Assembly: GCA_963792405.1 (NCBI GenBank)
Contig: CAWBVU010000006.1
Span: 372,001-436,000, forward strand
Reading direction: 5' to 3'
From: SZUA-442 sp963792405
GTDB taxonomy: Bacteria; Actinomycetota; Acidimicrobiia; Spongiisociales; UBA5794
DNA: 64,000 bases
The notes under the pieces were generated by a model. It ran no database searches and was not told the DNA's origin. It saw only the letters and a list, made by a program, of their open reading frames with translations. The position numbers and the translations under genes were made by a program. Each line of letters opens with the position of its first letter. Position 1 is the stretch's first letter. This document shows positions 48,985 to 58,480 of the stretch, in pieces.

Positions 48985-50124
48985 ATGGCCCGGACCCTCC
49001 CGAGATGGATCGGACGCGTCGCCCTCGTCGTCGGCGCCGTGGTCGTCGTCGCGTGGATCCTGCTCGGGTGGCTCCACGCCAACGCCATTCGCAGCGAGTT
49101 CCTGATTCCCCGACCCCACCTCGAGGGCTACCCGCTCGAGGTCGTCTCCAATGACGCGGGCCGGGTCGTGGTCACCGCGACACCGGAATCCGAGAGGGAG
49201 GGCGTCTGGGGTCTCGAAGGGCAGGACGGGTATGCACAGGTGTCGACGATCGTCGCCATCACCCCCGAGCAGGTCGAACGGGGTGTCCGCACGCTGGAGG
49301 GGGATCTCCAGGCCGGCGACATGGCCAGGATCGACCCCGATGCCTTCACGGGTGATCCCCTCACCGCCCACAGGATCGGGTTCGAGGATGCGGTGATCCC
49401 CTCCGACATCGGACCGCACGTCGGGTGGTTCGTCGACGGCAGGAGGTCGACGTGGATCATCTTCGTCCACGGCATCGGGAACGACCGCCACACCGAGTCG
49501 TTGCGGTTGATCCCCAGCCTCGTCGAGCAGGGCTTCCCCGTCATGGTCATCTCCTACCGCAATGACATCGGCGCCACACCGAGCCCTTCGGGTATGCGGG
49601 TGTGGGGTCTCGAGGAATGGCGTGACGTGGATGCCGCGATCGAGCTCGCCCTCCGGAAGGGGGCGAAGGACTTCGTGCTGTACGGATCGGGGTACGGGGC
49701 GAGCATCGTGTCGATGTTCCTCCACGATTCCGACCAGATCGGAACCGTCAGGGGCGCCGTGTACGAATCGCCGGTCGTCGACCTCGAGTCGGTCGTCGTC
49801 CGATGGGCGCGGGAATCCGGCACCCCCCGTATCGTCGGGTGGCTCGGACGTCGACTCGCCGCGATCCGGTTCGGTGTCGACTGGGGGATGCTCGACCAGG
49901 TCGAGCGAGCACAGGAATTCGACGTCCCGCTGCTCGTCCTGGTCGGGGGCGAGGACCCGGTGTCGTACCCTTCCGAGATCGAGGCGTTCGCCGATGCGGT
50001 CGGACCCCTCGCGACGTCCTCCCGCTTCGAGCAGGCGGGGCACGCCGACCTGTGGAACATCGATCAGGAGAGGTACGAGCGCACGATCAGGGACTGGCTC
50101 CTTGAGCTGCTCGGACCCGAATAG
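48985..50124 (+). CDS. Membrane-anchored alpha/beta hydrolase-fold protein
   Basis: A 379-residue protein with one N-terminal membrane anchor (VALVVGAVVVVAWILLGWL) and an extracytoplasmic alpha/beta hydrolase domain (WIIFVHGIGNDRHTESLRL, VMVISYRNDIG). The nucleophile elbow reads LYGSGYGASIV: the G-x-S-x-G pattern has Gly in the Ser position, unless the shifted Ser in GAS serves. The Asp (GGEDPVSYP) and His (AGHADLWN) of the triad are there. It may be inactive, or a binding protein. It precedes nifS by 9 bp. Confidence 0.75.
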   Translation: MARTLPRWIGRVALVVGAVVVVAWILLGWLHANAIRSEFLIPRPHLEGYPLEVVSNDAGRVVVTATPESEREGVWGLEGQDGYAQVSTIVAITPEQVERGVRTLEGDLQAGDMARIDPDAFTGDPLTAHRIGFEDAVIPSDIGPHVGWFVDGRRSTWIIFVHGIGNDRHTESLRLIPSLVEQGFPVMVISYRNDIGATPSPSGMRVWGLEEWRDVDAAIELALRKGAKDFVLYGSGYGASIVSMFLHDSDQIGTVRGAVYESPVVDLESVVVRWARESGTPRIVGWLGRRLAAIRFGVDWGMLDQVERAQEFDVPLLVLVGGEDPVSYPSEIEAFADAVGPLATSSRFEQAGHADLWNIDQERYERTIRDWLLELLGPE

Positions 50125-50133
50125 GTGGACGCA

Positions 50134-51273
50134 ATGACGGACACGCTCTATCTCGACCACGCCGCGACGACGACGCTGCGCCCCGAGGCCAGGCGACGAC
50201 TCATCGCCGCACTCGACGAGGCGGCGGGCAACCCATCGGGCACCCACGCCGTGGCGCGGGCGGCGAAGAACCTCCTCGAGGACGCCCGTGAGCGTGCCGC
50301 GATCCTCCTCGGCGCCGACACGCCGCACGAGATCGTCTTCACGGCTGGCGGAACGGAGTCGGACAACCTCGCCGTCGTCGGGGCCGCGCTCGCCCACGAA
50401 GGGCATGGCATCGTGGTCTCGGCGATCGAGCACAAGGCGGTGTCGGCTCCCGCCCACTCCCTGGTTCGTTCCGGGTACCACGTGGAGGAGGCGGCGTGCG
50501 ATCGCGATGGCGTCGTCCATCCCGATCACGTCACACCGCTCGTGTCGGCACGAACGGCCGTCGTCTCCGTCATGGCGGCGAACAACGAGGTCGGTACCGT
50601 GCAACCCGTCGCCGCCATCGCGCGTGCCGTGCGGACGACGTCGTCGGCGGTCGTCCACACCGATGCCGTCCAGGCCTTCGTCGGCACCGACCTGTCGGTG
50701 GCGGGAACCGCCGCGGACCTCATCTCCCTCTCTGCGCACAAGTTCGGAGGCCCGAAGGGCGTCGGTCTCCTGTACGTGCGACGCGGGACGAGGCTCGATC
50801 CCATCCTCCGCGGCGGCGGCCAAGAGGCCGGACGACGGCCGGGGACGTCCAACGTGGCGGGAGCGGCGGGCATGGTCGCCGCCATGGAGGCGACAGTGGC
50901 GGACCGGGATCGGTTCGCCGTCGTGGTGGGAGGGGAGAGGGACGCCTTCGAAGCCAGGCTCGCGGAGCTGGTGCCCGGCATCGTCGTGTCCGGTGAAGGT
51001 GCGACGAGGATGCCCCACTTCTCCCACATCCGCTTTCCCGGCATTCGTGCGGAAACGCTGCTCATCCGCCTCGACCGCCATGGCATCCACGCCTCGGCGG
51101 GATCGGCATGCCAGTCGGGCGCCATCGAACCGAGCCACGTCCTCACCGCGATGGGGATGAGCGAGGTGGACGCAGCACGATGCGTGCGGTTCACCTTCGG
51201 ATGGGACACGGTCGAGGGAGACGGAACGAAGGCAGCCGACGCCGTGGCCGCGGTCGTGAAGGACGCCTCGTGA
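50134..51273 (+). CDS. Cysteine desulfurase (NifS/IscS family)
   Basis: A 379-residue PLP enzyme: LYLDHAATTTLRPEA at the start, GGTESDNLAVVGAAL, SLSAHKFGGPKGVGL with Lys203 forming the PLP aldimine, and SAGSACQSG with catalytic Cys326 that carries the persulfide. It delivers sulfur for tRNA thiolation and iron-sulfur clusters. Its stop overlaps the start of mnmA (GTGA), so the sulfur most probably goes to MnmA. The ATG at 50134 is preferred to the GTG at 50125 because YLDHAATT normally lies close to the N-terminus. Confidence 0.92.
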   Translation: MTDTLYLDHAATTTLRPEARRRLIAALDEAAGNPSGTHAVARAAKNLLEDARERAAILLGADTPHEIVFTAGGTESDNLAVVGAALAHEGHGIVVSAIEHKAVSAPAHSLVRSGYHVEEAACDRDGVVHPDHVTPLVSARTAVVSVMAANNEVGTVQPVAAIARAVRTTSSAVVHTDAVQAFVGTDLSVAGTAADLISLSAHKFGGPKGVGLLYVRRGTRLDPILRGGGQEAGRRPGTSNVAGAAGMVAAMEATVADRDRFAVVVGGERDAFEARLAELVPGIVVSGEGATRMPHFSHIRFPGIRAETLLIRLDRHGIHASAGSACQSGAIEPSHVLTAMGMSEVDAARCVRFTFGWDTVEGDGTKAADAVAAVVKDAS

Positions 51274-52352
51274 GGGCACTCGTCGCGATGTCGGGTGGCG
51301 TGGACAGCTCGGTCGCTGCCGCCGTGATGCTCGATGCGGGAGCCGACGTCGTCGGTGTGACCCTCAAGCAGTGGGAGGGGCCGCATGGCGAGATGCCGAC
51401 GGCGGGATGCTGCACGCTGTCGGACGCCGAGGACGCCCGTCGCGTGTCGGCACAGCTCGGCATCCCGTACTACGTCCTCGACTACGTCGAGGAGTTCACG
51501 GCCGCAGTCGTCGACCCGTTCGCCGAAGGCTATCTCAGCGGCCTCACTCCCAATCCCTGCATCGAGTGCAACCGGAAGGTGCGGTTCACGGCCCTCCTCG
51601 ATCGCACGCGGGAGCTGGGGTGCGACGTGCTGGTCACCGGCCACCATGCCCGCATCGCGCACGAGGCAGGCGTCTTCCGGCTGCGTACGGCCGTCGACAC
51701 GGCGAAGGACCAGTCATACGTCCTGCACATGCTCGACCAGGAGGCGCTGTCGCGCGTCCGGCTGCCGATCGGCGAGATGACCAAGCGCGACGTCAGGGCC
51801 CGTGCCGCGGCGATGGGCCTGCGCACGGCGGGGAAGCCCGATTCCCAGGACATCTGCTTCGTCACGTCAGGGGATTACCGCGACTTCCTGAGGACACGCC
51901 TTCCAGGCACCGAGGCCGGCGGCGACATCGTCGACGTCGACGGCAACGTGGTGGGACATCACGGAGGGACGGCCTCGTTCACGATCGGGCAGCGAAAGGG
52001 GCTCGGCGCTGCGTTCGGAGAGCCGAGGTACGTCCTCGACATCGCCCCCCGGACGCAGACGATCACGATCGGTCGCAGGGAGGACCTCCTGGTGCCGGGG
52101 TGCTCCGTCGCGGCGATGTCGTTCACGCACGACCCCATCGCCGACGGTGACGCGGTGACGGTCAGGGTGCGGTATCGGGGCGAGCCGTTGGCCGCGACGG
52201 CGCGCGTCGGGGAAGGCGTGTGGCGCTTCGAGTTCGCGCGACCCCAGCCGCGGCCCGCCCCCGGCCAGGCGCTGGTGGTCTATGACGGCGAGTACGTGCT
52301 CGGCGGCGGCACCATCGTCGACGAGCGGTCGGCTGTCACTGCCCTCGGGTAG
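51270..52352 (+). CDS. mnmA: tRNA-specific 2-thiouridylase
   Basis: A 360-residue MnmA (TrmU): MSGGVDSSVAA (PP-loop), TPNPCIECNRKVRF with the catalytic Cys, LVTGHHARI, and KPDSQDICFV with the second Cys, followed by the beta-barrel domain (GHHGGTASFTIGQRKGLG). It thiolates uridine-34 of tRNA for Lys, Glu and Gln. Coupling to the upstream cysteine desulfurase fits sulfur relay. The GTG start overlaps the nifS stop. Confidence 0.95.
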   Translation: MRALVAMSGGVDSSVAAAVMLDAGADVVGVTLKQWEGPHGEMPTAGCCTLSDAEDARRVSAQLGIPYYVLDYVEEFTAAVVDPFAEGYLSGLTPNPCIECNRKVRFTALLDRTRELGCDVLVTGHHARIAHEAGVFRLRTAVDTAKDQSYVLHMLDQEALSRVRLPIGEMTKRDVRARAAAMGLRTAGKPDSQDICFVTSGDYRDFLRTRLPGTEAGGDIVDVDGNVVGHHGGTASFTIGQRKGLGAAFGEPRYVLDIAPRTQTITIGRREDLLVPGCSVAAMSFTHDPIADGDAVTVRVRYRGEPLAATARVGEGVWRFEFARPQPRPAPGQALVVYDGEYVLGGGTIVDERSAVTALG

Positions 52353-52372
52353 CGTGGCCGCGTCACGAGGAG
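52350..52372 (+). promoter_or_regulatory. Candidate -10 and ribosome-binding site for ligA
   Basis: TAGCGT (52350-52355) overlaps the mnmA stop codon, and GAGGAGG (52366-52372) lies 5 nt before the GTG at 52378. ligA may thus have a promoter of its own as well as read-through. Confidence 0.4.
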
Positions 52373-52377
52373 GACAC

Positions 52378-54402
52378 GTGGACATCGCACGGCGATATGC
52401 CGCCCTGGTCGAGGAGCTGGCGGAGCACAACTACCGCTACCACGTGCTCGATGCCCCCGTCATCGACGACCAGGCCTACGACCTGCTCTACCGGGAGCTC
52501 GTCGAGATCGAGCGGGAGCATCCGGAGCTCGTCACGGACGCGTCGCCGACGCGGCGCGTGGGCGACGCACCGGAACGGGCCTTCGCCGAGGTCGAGCATC
52601 GCCTCCGCATGTTCTCCCTGGACAACGCGATGGACATCGGCGAACTCGAGGCGTGGCACGCCCGGCTGGCCTCCGCGCTCGGGAGGGAGCCGAGCGGGTA
52701 CAGCTGCGAGCTCAAGATCGATGGCCTCGCGGTGTCCATCACCTATGAGGACGGAGTGCTCACCCGGGCCGCGACCCGAGGGGATGGCCAGATCGGTGAG
52801 GACGTCACCGCGAACGTCCGGACCATCAAGTCGATCCCCCTCGTTCTCAGGGGGGAGGTGCCGAGGATCATGGAGGTCCGCGGCGAGATCTACATGCCGA
52901 TCCCCGAGTTCGACGCCCTCAACGAACGCCAGGCCGAAGCAGGGGAGCGTCCCTACATCAACCCGCGCAACACGGCGGCCGGCTCCGTTCGCCAGAAGGA
53001 TCCGGCCGTGACGGCGTCACGGAACCTCGCGGTCTGGATCTACCAGGTCGGCTTCGTCGAGGGCGGCCCCGACCTCACGGCACAGTCCGAGCAGATGGCA
53101 TGGCTGTCGGACCTCGGGCTCCGTGTGAATCCGGCGAACCGCACCGTGGACACGTTCGAGGACGTCGTGGCCTATATCGAGGACGCGACGGCGCATCGCC
53201 ACGATCGCGACTACGAGACGGACGGGATCGTGGTCAAGGTGGATTCCCTCGCCGAGCACGACGAGGTCGGCTTCACCGCCCGCTCGCCACGGTGGGCGAT
53301 CGCGTACAAGCTCCCCCCGGAGGAGAAGACCACCGTCCTGCGCGAGATCCGCATCAACGTCGGACGCACGGGGGCCGTGACGCCCTATGCGGTCATGGAT
53401 CCGGTCTTCGTCGGTGGGGTCACGGTCACCAACGCCACCCTCCACAACGAGGGTGAGGTCCATCGAAAGGACGTCCGCCAGGGGGACACCGTCGTGGTCA
53501 GGAGGGCGGGGGATGTGATCCCGGAGGTCGTGGGTCCCGTGGTCGAACTGCGACCCGACGGGCTCGCCGAGTGGCACATGCCGCAGGAGTGCCCGTTCTG
53601 TGGACATCCGATCGTGCTCCCCGAGGGACAGGCGAAGGCGAAGTGCACAGGGGGCTACGAGTGCCCCGCACGCCTTCGGGAGTACCTGTTCCACTTCGCG
53701 TCGAGAGGTGCGATGGACATCGAGGGCCTCGGGTTCCGCACGGTGGACCTCCTCCTGACGAAAGGGATGATCGCCGACCCCGCCGACATCTACCGGCTCA
53801 CGGTCGATGACCTGCTGCCGTTGGAGGGCTGGAAGGAGACGTCTGCCACCAACCTCGTGAACGCGATCGAGGCTTCCAAGTCACGTCCGCTCGCGAGGCT
53901 GATCTTCGCCCTCGGTATCGACCACGTCGGCGGCACCGTCGCAGGGCTCCTCGCCCGCCGGTTCCCCTCGATGGGCGAGCTCGCCGACGCCACGGCGGAG
54001 GACATCGCCTCGATCGACGGCATCGGGCCGGAGATCGCGGGAGCGGTCCGGAGCTGGTTCGACGATCCCGACAATCGGCACCTGGTCGAGCGGCTCGGCG
54101 ACGCCGGGGTGTCACTCGAGGACGATGTCGCGGAGGCGGTGGCCATGCCGCAGACCCTCGAGGGGGTCACCGTGGTCATCACGGGAACGCTCGAGCGGTT
54201 CACGAGGGACTCCGCCACCGATGCGGTGGTCGCTCGGGGCGGGAAGGTGGTGGGCTCCGTGTCGTCGAGGACGACCGCGCTGATCGCCGGCGAGAATGCC
54301 GGGTCGAAGCTCACGAAGGCGGAATCGCTGGGCATCCCCGTCCTCGACGAGCGGGCCTTCGAAGCGCTGCTGGAGCGGGGTCCCGACGTCCTCGTTCCCT
54401 GA
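52378..54402 (+). CDS. ligA: NAD-dependent DNA ligase LigA
   Basis: A 674-residue bacterial DNA ligase. The N-terminal Ia domain (NYRYHVLDAPVIDDQAYD) binds NMN; Lys113 in CELKIDGLA is adenylated; the OB fold follows, then a four-Cys zinc finger (CPFCGHP and CTGGYECPARL), helix-hairpin-helix repeats (IDGIGPEIAGAV) and a C-terminal BRCT domain (LEGVTVVITGTLERFTRD). It joins Okazaki fragments and repair nicks. The length is normal. The start is decided by the strong ribosome-binding site. Confidence 0.97.
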   Translation: MDIARRYAALVEELAEHNYRYHVLDAPVIDDQAYDLLYRELVEIEREHPELVTDASPTRRVGDAPERAFAEVEHRLRMFSLDNAMDIGELEAWHARLASALGREPSGYSCELKIDGLAVSITYEDGVLTRAATRGDGQIGEDVTANVRTIKSIPLVLRGEVPRIMEVRGEIYMPIPEFDALNERQAEAGERPYINPRNTAAGSVRQKDPAVTASRNLAVWIYQVGFVEGGPDLTAQSEQMAWLSDLGLRVNPANRTVDTFEDVVAYIEDATAHRHDRDYETDGIVVKVDSLAEHDEVGFTARSPRWAIAYKLPPEEKTTVLREIRINVGRTGAVTPYAVMDPVFVGGVTVTNATLHNEGEVHRKDVRQGDTVVVRRAGDVIPEVVGPVVELRPDGLAEWHMPQECPFCGHPIVLPEGQAKAKCTGGYECPARLREYLFHFASRGAMDIEGLGFRTVDLLLTKGMIADPADIYRLTVDDLLPLEGWKETSATNLVNAIEASKSRPLARLIFALGIDHVGGTVAGLLARRFPSMGELADATAEDIASIDGIGPEIAGAVRSWFDDPDNRHLVERLGDAGVSLEDDVAEAVAMPQTLEGVTVVITGTLERFTRDSATDAVVARGGKVVGSVSSRTTALIAGENAGSKLTKAESLGIPVLDERAFEALLERGPDVLVP

Positions 54403-54422
54403 TCCGCCGACGCGGCGCGTCC

Positions 54423-54821
54423 TCAGCCCGAGAACTCGACGGTGACGCCATCGACGCCGTCATGCCCCGAGAGGGCGTCGCCCACTCGGATCAGGAGGGC
54501 ATCGGAGTCGCCGATGCGGTTCCGTCCGCGGAGGCGATCCCCCATCGAGCGGTGCCTGCCGATCGTGACGCCGCCCGTATGCGGCAGTTCGTCGCTGTCG
54601 ACGGAACACGCGCAGTGGTACCTGGCGTCGCCGATCCGGACGTCGAAGTCCCAGCCGTGGTCCTCGTCGTAGACCTCCGAGACCTCGACATCACCGACGC
54701 GCAGGACGTCGGTGAGCCATTCGGCGAGTGCCCGCCCACCGATCCCGTTGATGGTCTGCGCACGCACCTCGTCGGGATCGTCGAAGGCGTCCGAGGTGAA
54801 CGACACGTGTGCGAAAGTCAT
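54423..54821 (-). CDS. Hypothetical cytoplasmic protein
   Basis: A 132-residue acidic protein without signal or membrane segment. It has an alpha/beta look: VGDVEVSEVYDEDHGWDF, DVRIGDARYHCACSVDSDE, GVTIGRHRSMGDRL. The DEDHGWD segment and a CxC pair (CAC) are notable. I recognise no family. The coding is supported by normal codon use in this frame and by a good fit in the gap between ligA and the YceI gene. Confidence 0.6.
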   Translation of the reverse strand: MTFAHVSFTSDAFDDPDEVRAQTINGIGGRALAEWLTDVLRVGDVEVSEVYDEDHGWDFDVRIGDARYHCACSVDSDELPHTGGVTIGRHRSMGDRLRGRNRIGDSDALLIRVGDALSGHDGVDGVTVEFSG

Positions 54822-54880
54822 CGGTCTCCCTCCGTCGTCGGGGCCCCGACCCGTTCCGCGGGCTCATCGGCGATCATCGC

Positions 54881-55975
54881 TCAGCCCTCGGGTCCTGCCG
54901 AGAACACCACTTCGAGCGTGGCGCCGTCCTCCATCTCGACGAAGCCGCCGGTGAACACGGGGACGTCGAAGTCGGACAGGACGATGAAGGTCTCTCCTGT
55001 GATCGAAAGGGTGGCGTCCTCCTCGATCCTCGCCTCGATCGACCACGTCACCGGCATCGTGATGTCGTTGATGGTCATGTCGCCGGTCACGTCGAAGGCG
55101 ACGACCTCCCCGACGGCCGCCTCGGGCGGAAGGCCGAACTCGTCGCCGGAGAAGACGCCTTCGGGATGCTCCGCAAACCAGCCTCGCACCCTGCCGTCGC
55201 GCTGGCTCTGGTCCGAGACGAACGACTGGAGGTCGATCGTGAACGAGAACGGTCCGGCGGGGATGATCGATCCGGTGATGGACTCCGTGGTGCCAACCGC
55301 CACGGTGGCGAGTCCTCGCAGCGTCTCCTCCACGGAGTAGGTGGCGAGTCCGGTCGAGACGGTGTACGACGGTGCGAGGTCCTCTGGGATCGAGAGTGCG
55401 CCCTCGAGTGCGCGGACGGTCGTCGTCGTGGCTTCCGTGGACCCAGTGGCGGCCGCCACGGTCGTGGTGGTGCTGGCCACGGGGAGGTCGTCGAGTCCGA
55501 GCTCCCCGGAGGCGACGTTCCCCCTCCCGAAGAGACCGATCCCGAGCGCGACCGCGATCGCGACGGGGATCGCGCCCAACCACATCGAGGACGTGAGGCC
55601 CGAGAGCAGGGGAGTGAGGAAGCCGAGGGTGATGAAGATGATCGCGGCGAGCGGTGCGGCGTACGGCACGAGGTTCGAGAGGGTCGTCTGGTCCACGATG
55701 GTGACCGCGAGCATCGCGACGAACCACCCGCCGGCCATCGCCCATCCGAACAGTCGGCGGGGATGTGCGGACGCACGGATGCGCCTCCACAGCATGCCGG
55801 CCACGACGCCGAGCGCGAGCGACACGAGGACGACCGTGAGGCTGTTGGCGACGATCTCGTCGGGACTCCGCAAGGGGAGGGACACGAGGGCGGCCACGAT
55901 GGCCGCGATGGCGCCTGCCACGAGGCCCGCCACTGCGGGATGCCACGCATCGGGGTCGTAGGTGTACTCGGTCAC
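54881..55975 (-). CDS. Membrane protein with extracytoplasmic YceI-like domain
   Basis: A 364-residue protein. Residues about 15-150 contain four or five membrane helices (AGLVAGAIAAIVAALVSL, VVLVSLALGVVAGML, WFVAMLAVTIVD and others). A Thr-rich spacer follows (about 168-190). Residues about 200-364 form a YceI-like lipocalin barrel: SYTVSTGLATYSVEETL, FSFTIDLQSFVSDQSQRDG, and ITMPVTWSIEARIEED. YceI proteins bind isoprenoid or other lipids. The GTG at 55975 is the first start after the upstream gene. Confidence 0.8.
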   Translation of the reverse strand: MTEYTYDPDAWHPAVAGLVAGAIAAIVAALVSLPLRSPDEIVANSLTVVLVSLALGVVAGMLWRRIRASAHPRRLFGWAMAGGWFVAMLAVTIVDQTTLSNLVPYAAPLAAIIFITLGFLTPLLSGLTSSMWLGAIPVAIAVALGIGLFGRGNVASGELGLDDLPVASTTTTVAAATGSTEATTTTVRALEGALSIPEDLAPSYTVSTGLATYSVEETLRGLATVAVGTTESITGSIIPAGPFSFTIDLQSFVSDQSQRDGRVRGWFAEHPEGVFSGDEFGLPPEAAVGEVVAFDVTGDMTINDITMPVTWSIEARIEEDATLSITGETFIVLSDFDVPVFTGGFVEMEDGATLEVVFSAGPEG

Positions 55976-56000
55976 ATGTCGCTCCTCTGCCCGCCGATCC

Positions 56001-56402
56001 TCACTGGACCCTGAACGTCCACACCACGGTGCCCGCATCCATGCCGGTGTCACCGCCGACGTACGTCGCCACGACGGTGTGGTCGCCGGGCGACCATCGC
56101 TCGATCACCTTCCCGGAGCCGGGTTCGAACTGGTGTCGTCCCGTCTCGATGATGGAGTCCACCTGGTCCTCCGGGATCGTCTGTCCATCGATCACGAACG
56201 TGGCCGTGTAGCCGGGAAGCAGGTCGATGATCACCTTGATCGGCTGGACCACGAGGTCGCCGTCACCTGGTGCGTAGGACTCAACGGCTGGCGGCAGGCG
56301 CTCGGGGTCGCCCGACGGGATGAACAGGATGGCGCCCCCCACGATCGCGACGAGGGCGACGGCGAGGAGCGTGTAGACGATCCGGTAGCCCGTGGTGGTC
56401 AT
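56001..56402 (-). CDS. Single-pass membrane protein of unknown function
   Basis: A 133-residue protein with an N-terminal anchor (VYTLLAVALVAIVGGAILFI) and a beta-rich outer domain (VVQPIKVIIDLLPGYTATFV, GDHTVVATYVGG, VVWTFRVQ), probably an immunoglobulin-like fold. It lies 25 bp before the YceI-like gene on the same strand, so the two may form an envelope pair. I recognise no family. TAGCAT lies 8 nt before its ATG. Confidence 0.65.
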   Translation of the reverse strand: MTTTGYRIVYTLLAVALVAIVGGAILFIPSGDPERLPPAVESYAPGDGDLVVQPIKVIIDLLPGYTATFVIDGQTIPEDQVDSIIETGRHQFEPGSGKVIERWSPGDHTVVATYVGGDTGMDAGTVVWTFRVQ

Positions 56403-56463
56403 GTGCGGGGATGCTACGGCGGCAGATGACGAACGAGGACCGGCCATCGGGTAGCGTTGCCCC
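56403..56463. promoter_or_regulatory. Divergent promoter region, membrane protein and dapC
   Basis: 61 bp with leaderless-type spacing on both sides: TAGCAT on the minus strand 8 nt before the ATG at 56402, and TAGCGT (56452-56457) 6 nt before the dapC GTG at 56464. Confidence 0.5.
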
Positions 56464-57615
56464 GTGCATCTCAATCCCGTCCTCACCCAGCTCGGCACCT
56501 ACCCGATCGCCGCGGTCCAGGAGCGTGCGGCGACGAGACGCGAGATGGGGCTTCCCGTCATCGACTTCTCCATCGGCGACCCCCGCGAACCCACCCCCGA
56601 GTTCATCGCCGAAGCCCTCAGGAACGGTGTTCCCGCGGTGTCCCAGTACCCGACGACGGCAGGCCGGAAGGAGTTGAGGGAGGCGATCGCCGAATACCTG
56701 CTGCGTCGCCACGGTGTCCAGGTCGATCCGGCATCGCAGATCATCCCGACGAGCGGGTCGAAGGAGGCGATCTTCAGCACGCCGTTCGCGTTCGTCGACA
56801 AGGATGCCCGTGACATCGTCGTGTTCCCTTCGCCCGGCTATCCGGTCTACGAGCGCGGCGCGATGTTCGCGGGGGCCGAGCTGTACCGGGTGGTGCTGTC
56901 GGGTGATTTCGTGTTGAGGGCCTCCGACATTCCGCCGGAGGTGTGGGAGCGGTCACCGCTCGTGTGGATCTGCACCCCTCACAACCCGTCGGGATCGGTC
57001 ACCACGGAGGATGACCTGAGGCAGCTCGTCGCGATGACGAGGGCTCACGACGCGCTCCTGTTGTCCGACGAGTGCTACTCGGACGTCTATGAGGACGAGG
57101 CGTACCCGGACGGTCCCGCATCGATCCTCCAGGTTGCGGGAGACGACCTCTCGCACGTCCTCGTGTACCTGTCGCTGTCGAAGCGCTCGGGGATGACGGG
57201 GTATCGGTCAGGCGCGATCGTCGGCGATCGCGAGGCGATCGCGGCGTTGAAGTCGCTGCGATCGACGACCGGCACGGCTTCGGCCGATTTCGTGCAGTCC
57301 GCCGCCATCGCGGCGTGGGGAGACGACGCCCATGCCGCAGATCGACGTCACATCTTCACGGCGAAGCGACGCATCCTCGAGCGTGCCTTCCTCGAGGCGG
57401 GGATGGAGATCGTCGGATCGAGGGCGGGCCTGTACCTGTGGGTACGGGTCGGCGACGACTTCGCCGTGACCGACCACCTCCTCGAATACGGCATCGTCGT
57501 GTCGCCCGGCACCTTCTTCGGAGAGGGGGGCGAGGGGTACATCAGGCTCGCACTCGTCCCGAGCCTGGACGAGTGCGAGGCAGCGGCGGATGCCCTGTCG
57601 GATGCCCTGAGGTGA
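56464..57615 (+). CDS. dapC: N-succinyldiaminopimelate aminotransferase
   Basis: A 383-residue fold-type I PLP aminotransferase: PVIDFSIGDPREPTPEFI, SQYPTTAGRKELREAIA, CTPHNPSGSVTTEDDL, LLSDECYSDVYE, and the PLP Lys in SLSKRSGMTGYR. It is placed as DapC because it is followed by dapD and dapE. It converts N-succinyl-2-amino-6-oxopimelate to N-succinyl-LL-diaminopimelate for lysine and wall synthesis. A 61-bp gap separates it from dapD. Confidence 0.9.
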   Translation: MHLNPVLTQLGTYPIAAVQERAATRREMGLPVIDFSIGDPREPTPEFIAEALRNGVPAVSQYPTTAGRKELREAIAEYLLRRHGVQVDPASQIIPTSGSKEAIFSTPFAFVDKDARDIVVFPSPGYPVYERGAMFAGAELYRVVLSGDFVLRASDIPPEVWERSPLVWICTPHNPSGSVTTEDDLRQLVAMTRAHDALLLSDECYSDVYEDEAYPDGPASILQVAGDDLSHVLVYLSLSKRSGMTGYRSGAIVGDREAIAALKSLRSTTGTASADFVQSAAIAAWGDDAHAADRRHIFTAKRRILERAFLEAGMEIVGSRAGLYLWVRVGDDFAVTDHLLEYGIVVSPGTFFGEGGEGYIRLALVPSLDECEAAADALSDALR

Positions 57616-57676
57616 GGCAGGTGGCCCGAGCGCCCGGCACCGGACACAGCAGACGGACGAGGGAGGAGTGACGCCG

Positions 57677-58480
57677 ATGGACGACCGATCGACGATCGAG
57701 GCTGCGTACCTCGGTGAGATCCCGATCGACGACGCTGCAGACGCCGTTGCACGGACGATCGCCGAGCTCGACGCCGGCCGCGTCAGGGTCGCCGATCCGA
57801 ACGATGGGTGGCACGTCCATGCGTGGGTGAAGGAGGCGATCCTGTTGTACTTCCGCCTCTCCGACATGGCGACCGTCGAGGTCGGACCCTTCGAGTACCA
57901 CGACAAGATCCCGACCAAGAGGGGACTCGCCGACCAGGGGGTGCGCGTCGTGCCGCCCGGGACGGTCCGCTACGGGGCGTTCTGCGAGCCCGGCGTCATC
58001 ATCATGCCGGGCTACGTCAACATCGGTGCCTATGTCGGTGCGGGGACCATGGTCGATACGTGGGCCACCGTCGGATCCTGTGCGCAGATCGGAAGGGACG
58101 TCCACCTGTCGGGGGGCGTTGGCATCGGGGGGGTCCTCGAACCACCGGGTGCCCGGCCGGTCATCATCGAGGACGGAGCATTCATCGGCAGCAGGAGCAT
58201 CATCGTTGAGGGAACGCTCGTCGAGCGCGGGGCCGTCATCGGAGCGAACACGACGATCACCGCCTCCACTCCGATCATCGACGTCACGGGGAGCGAACCC
58301 GTGGAGATGCGGGGGAGGGTTCCCGCGAACAGCGTCGTGGTGCCGGGCTCGCGACCGAAGGCCTTCCCTGCAGGGACCTACGACCTTCCCTGTGCCCTCA
58401 TCATCGGCACCCGCTCGGAGTCGACCGACCGCAAGACCTCACTCAACGACGCCCTTCGCACCTTCCAGGTCTCCGTATGA
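57677..58480 (+). CDS. dapD: Tetrahydrodipicolinate N-succinyltransferase
   Basis: A 267-residue left-handed beta-helix acyltransferase. Hexapeptide repeats are obvious (IMPGYVNIGAYVGAGTMVD, TVGSCAQIGRDVHLSGGVG, IGGVLEPPGARPVIIEDGAF). The N-terminal part (WHVHAWVKEAILLYFRLSD) binds the acceptor. It transfers succinyl from succinyl-CoA to tetrahydrodipicolinate. GGAGG at 57663-57667 decides for the ATG at 57677 rather than the GTG at 57668. It overlaps dapE by 4 bp. Confidence 0.95.
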   Translation: MDDRSTIEAAYLGEIPIDDAADAVARTIAELDAGRVRVADPNDGWHVHAWVKEAILLYFRLSDMATVEVGPFEYHDKIPTKRGLADQGVRVVPPGTVRYGAFCEPGVIIMPGYVNIGAYVGAGTMVDTWATVGSCAQIGRDVHLSGGVGIGGVLEPPGARPVIIEDGAFIGSRSIIVEGTLVERGAVIGANTTITASTPIIDVTGSEPVEMRGRVPANSVVVPGSRPKAFPAGTYDLPCALIIGTRSESTDRKTSLNDALRTFQVSV

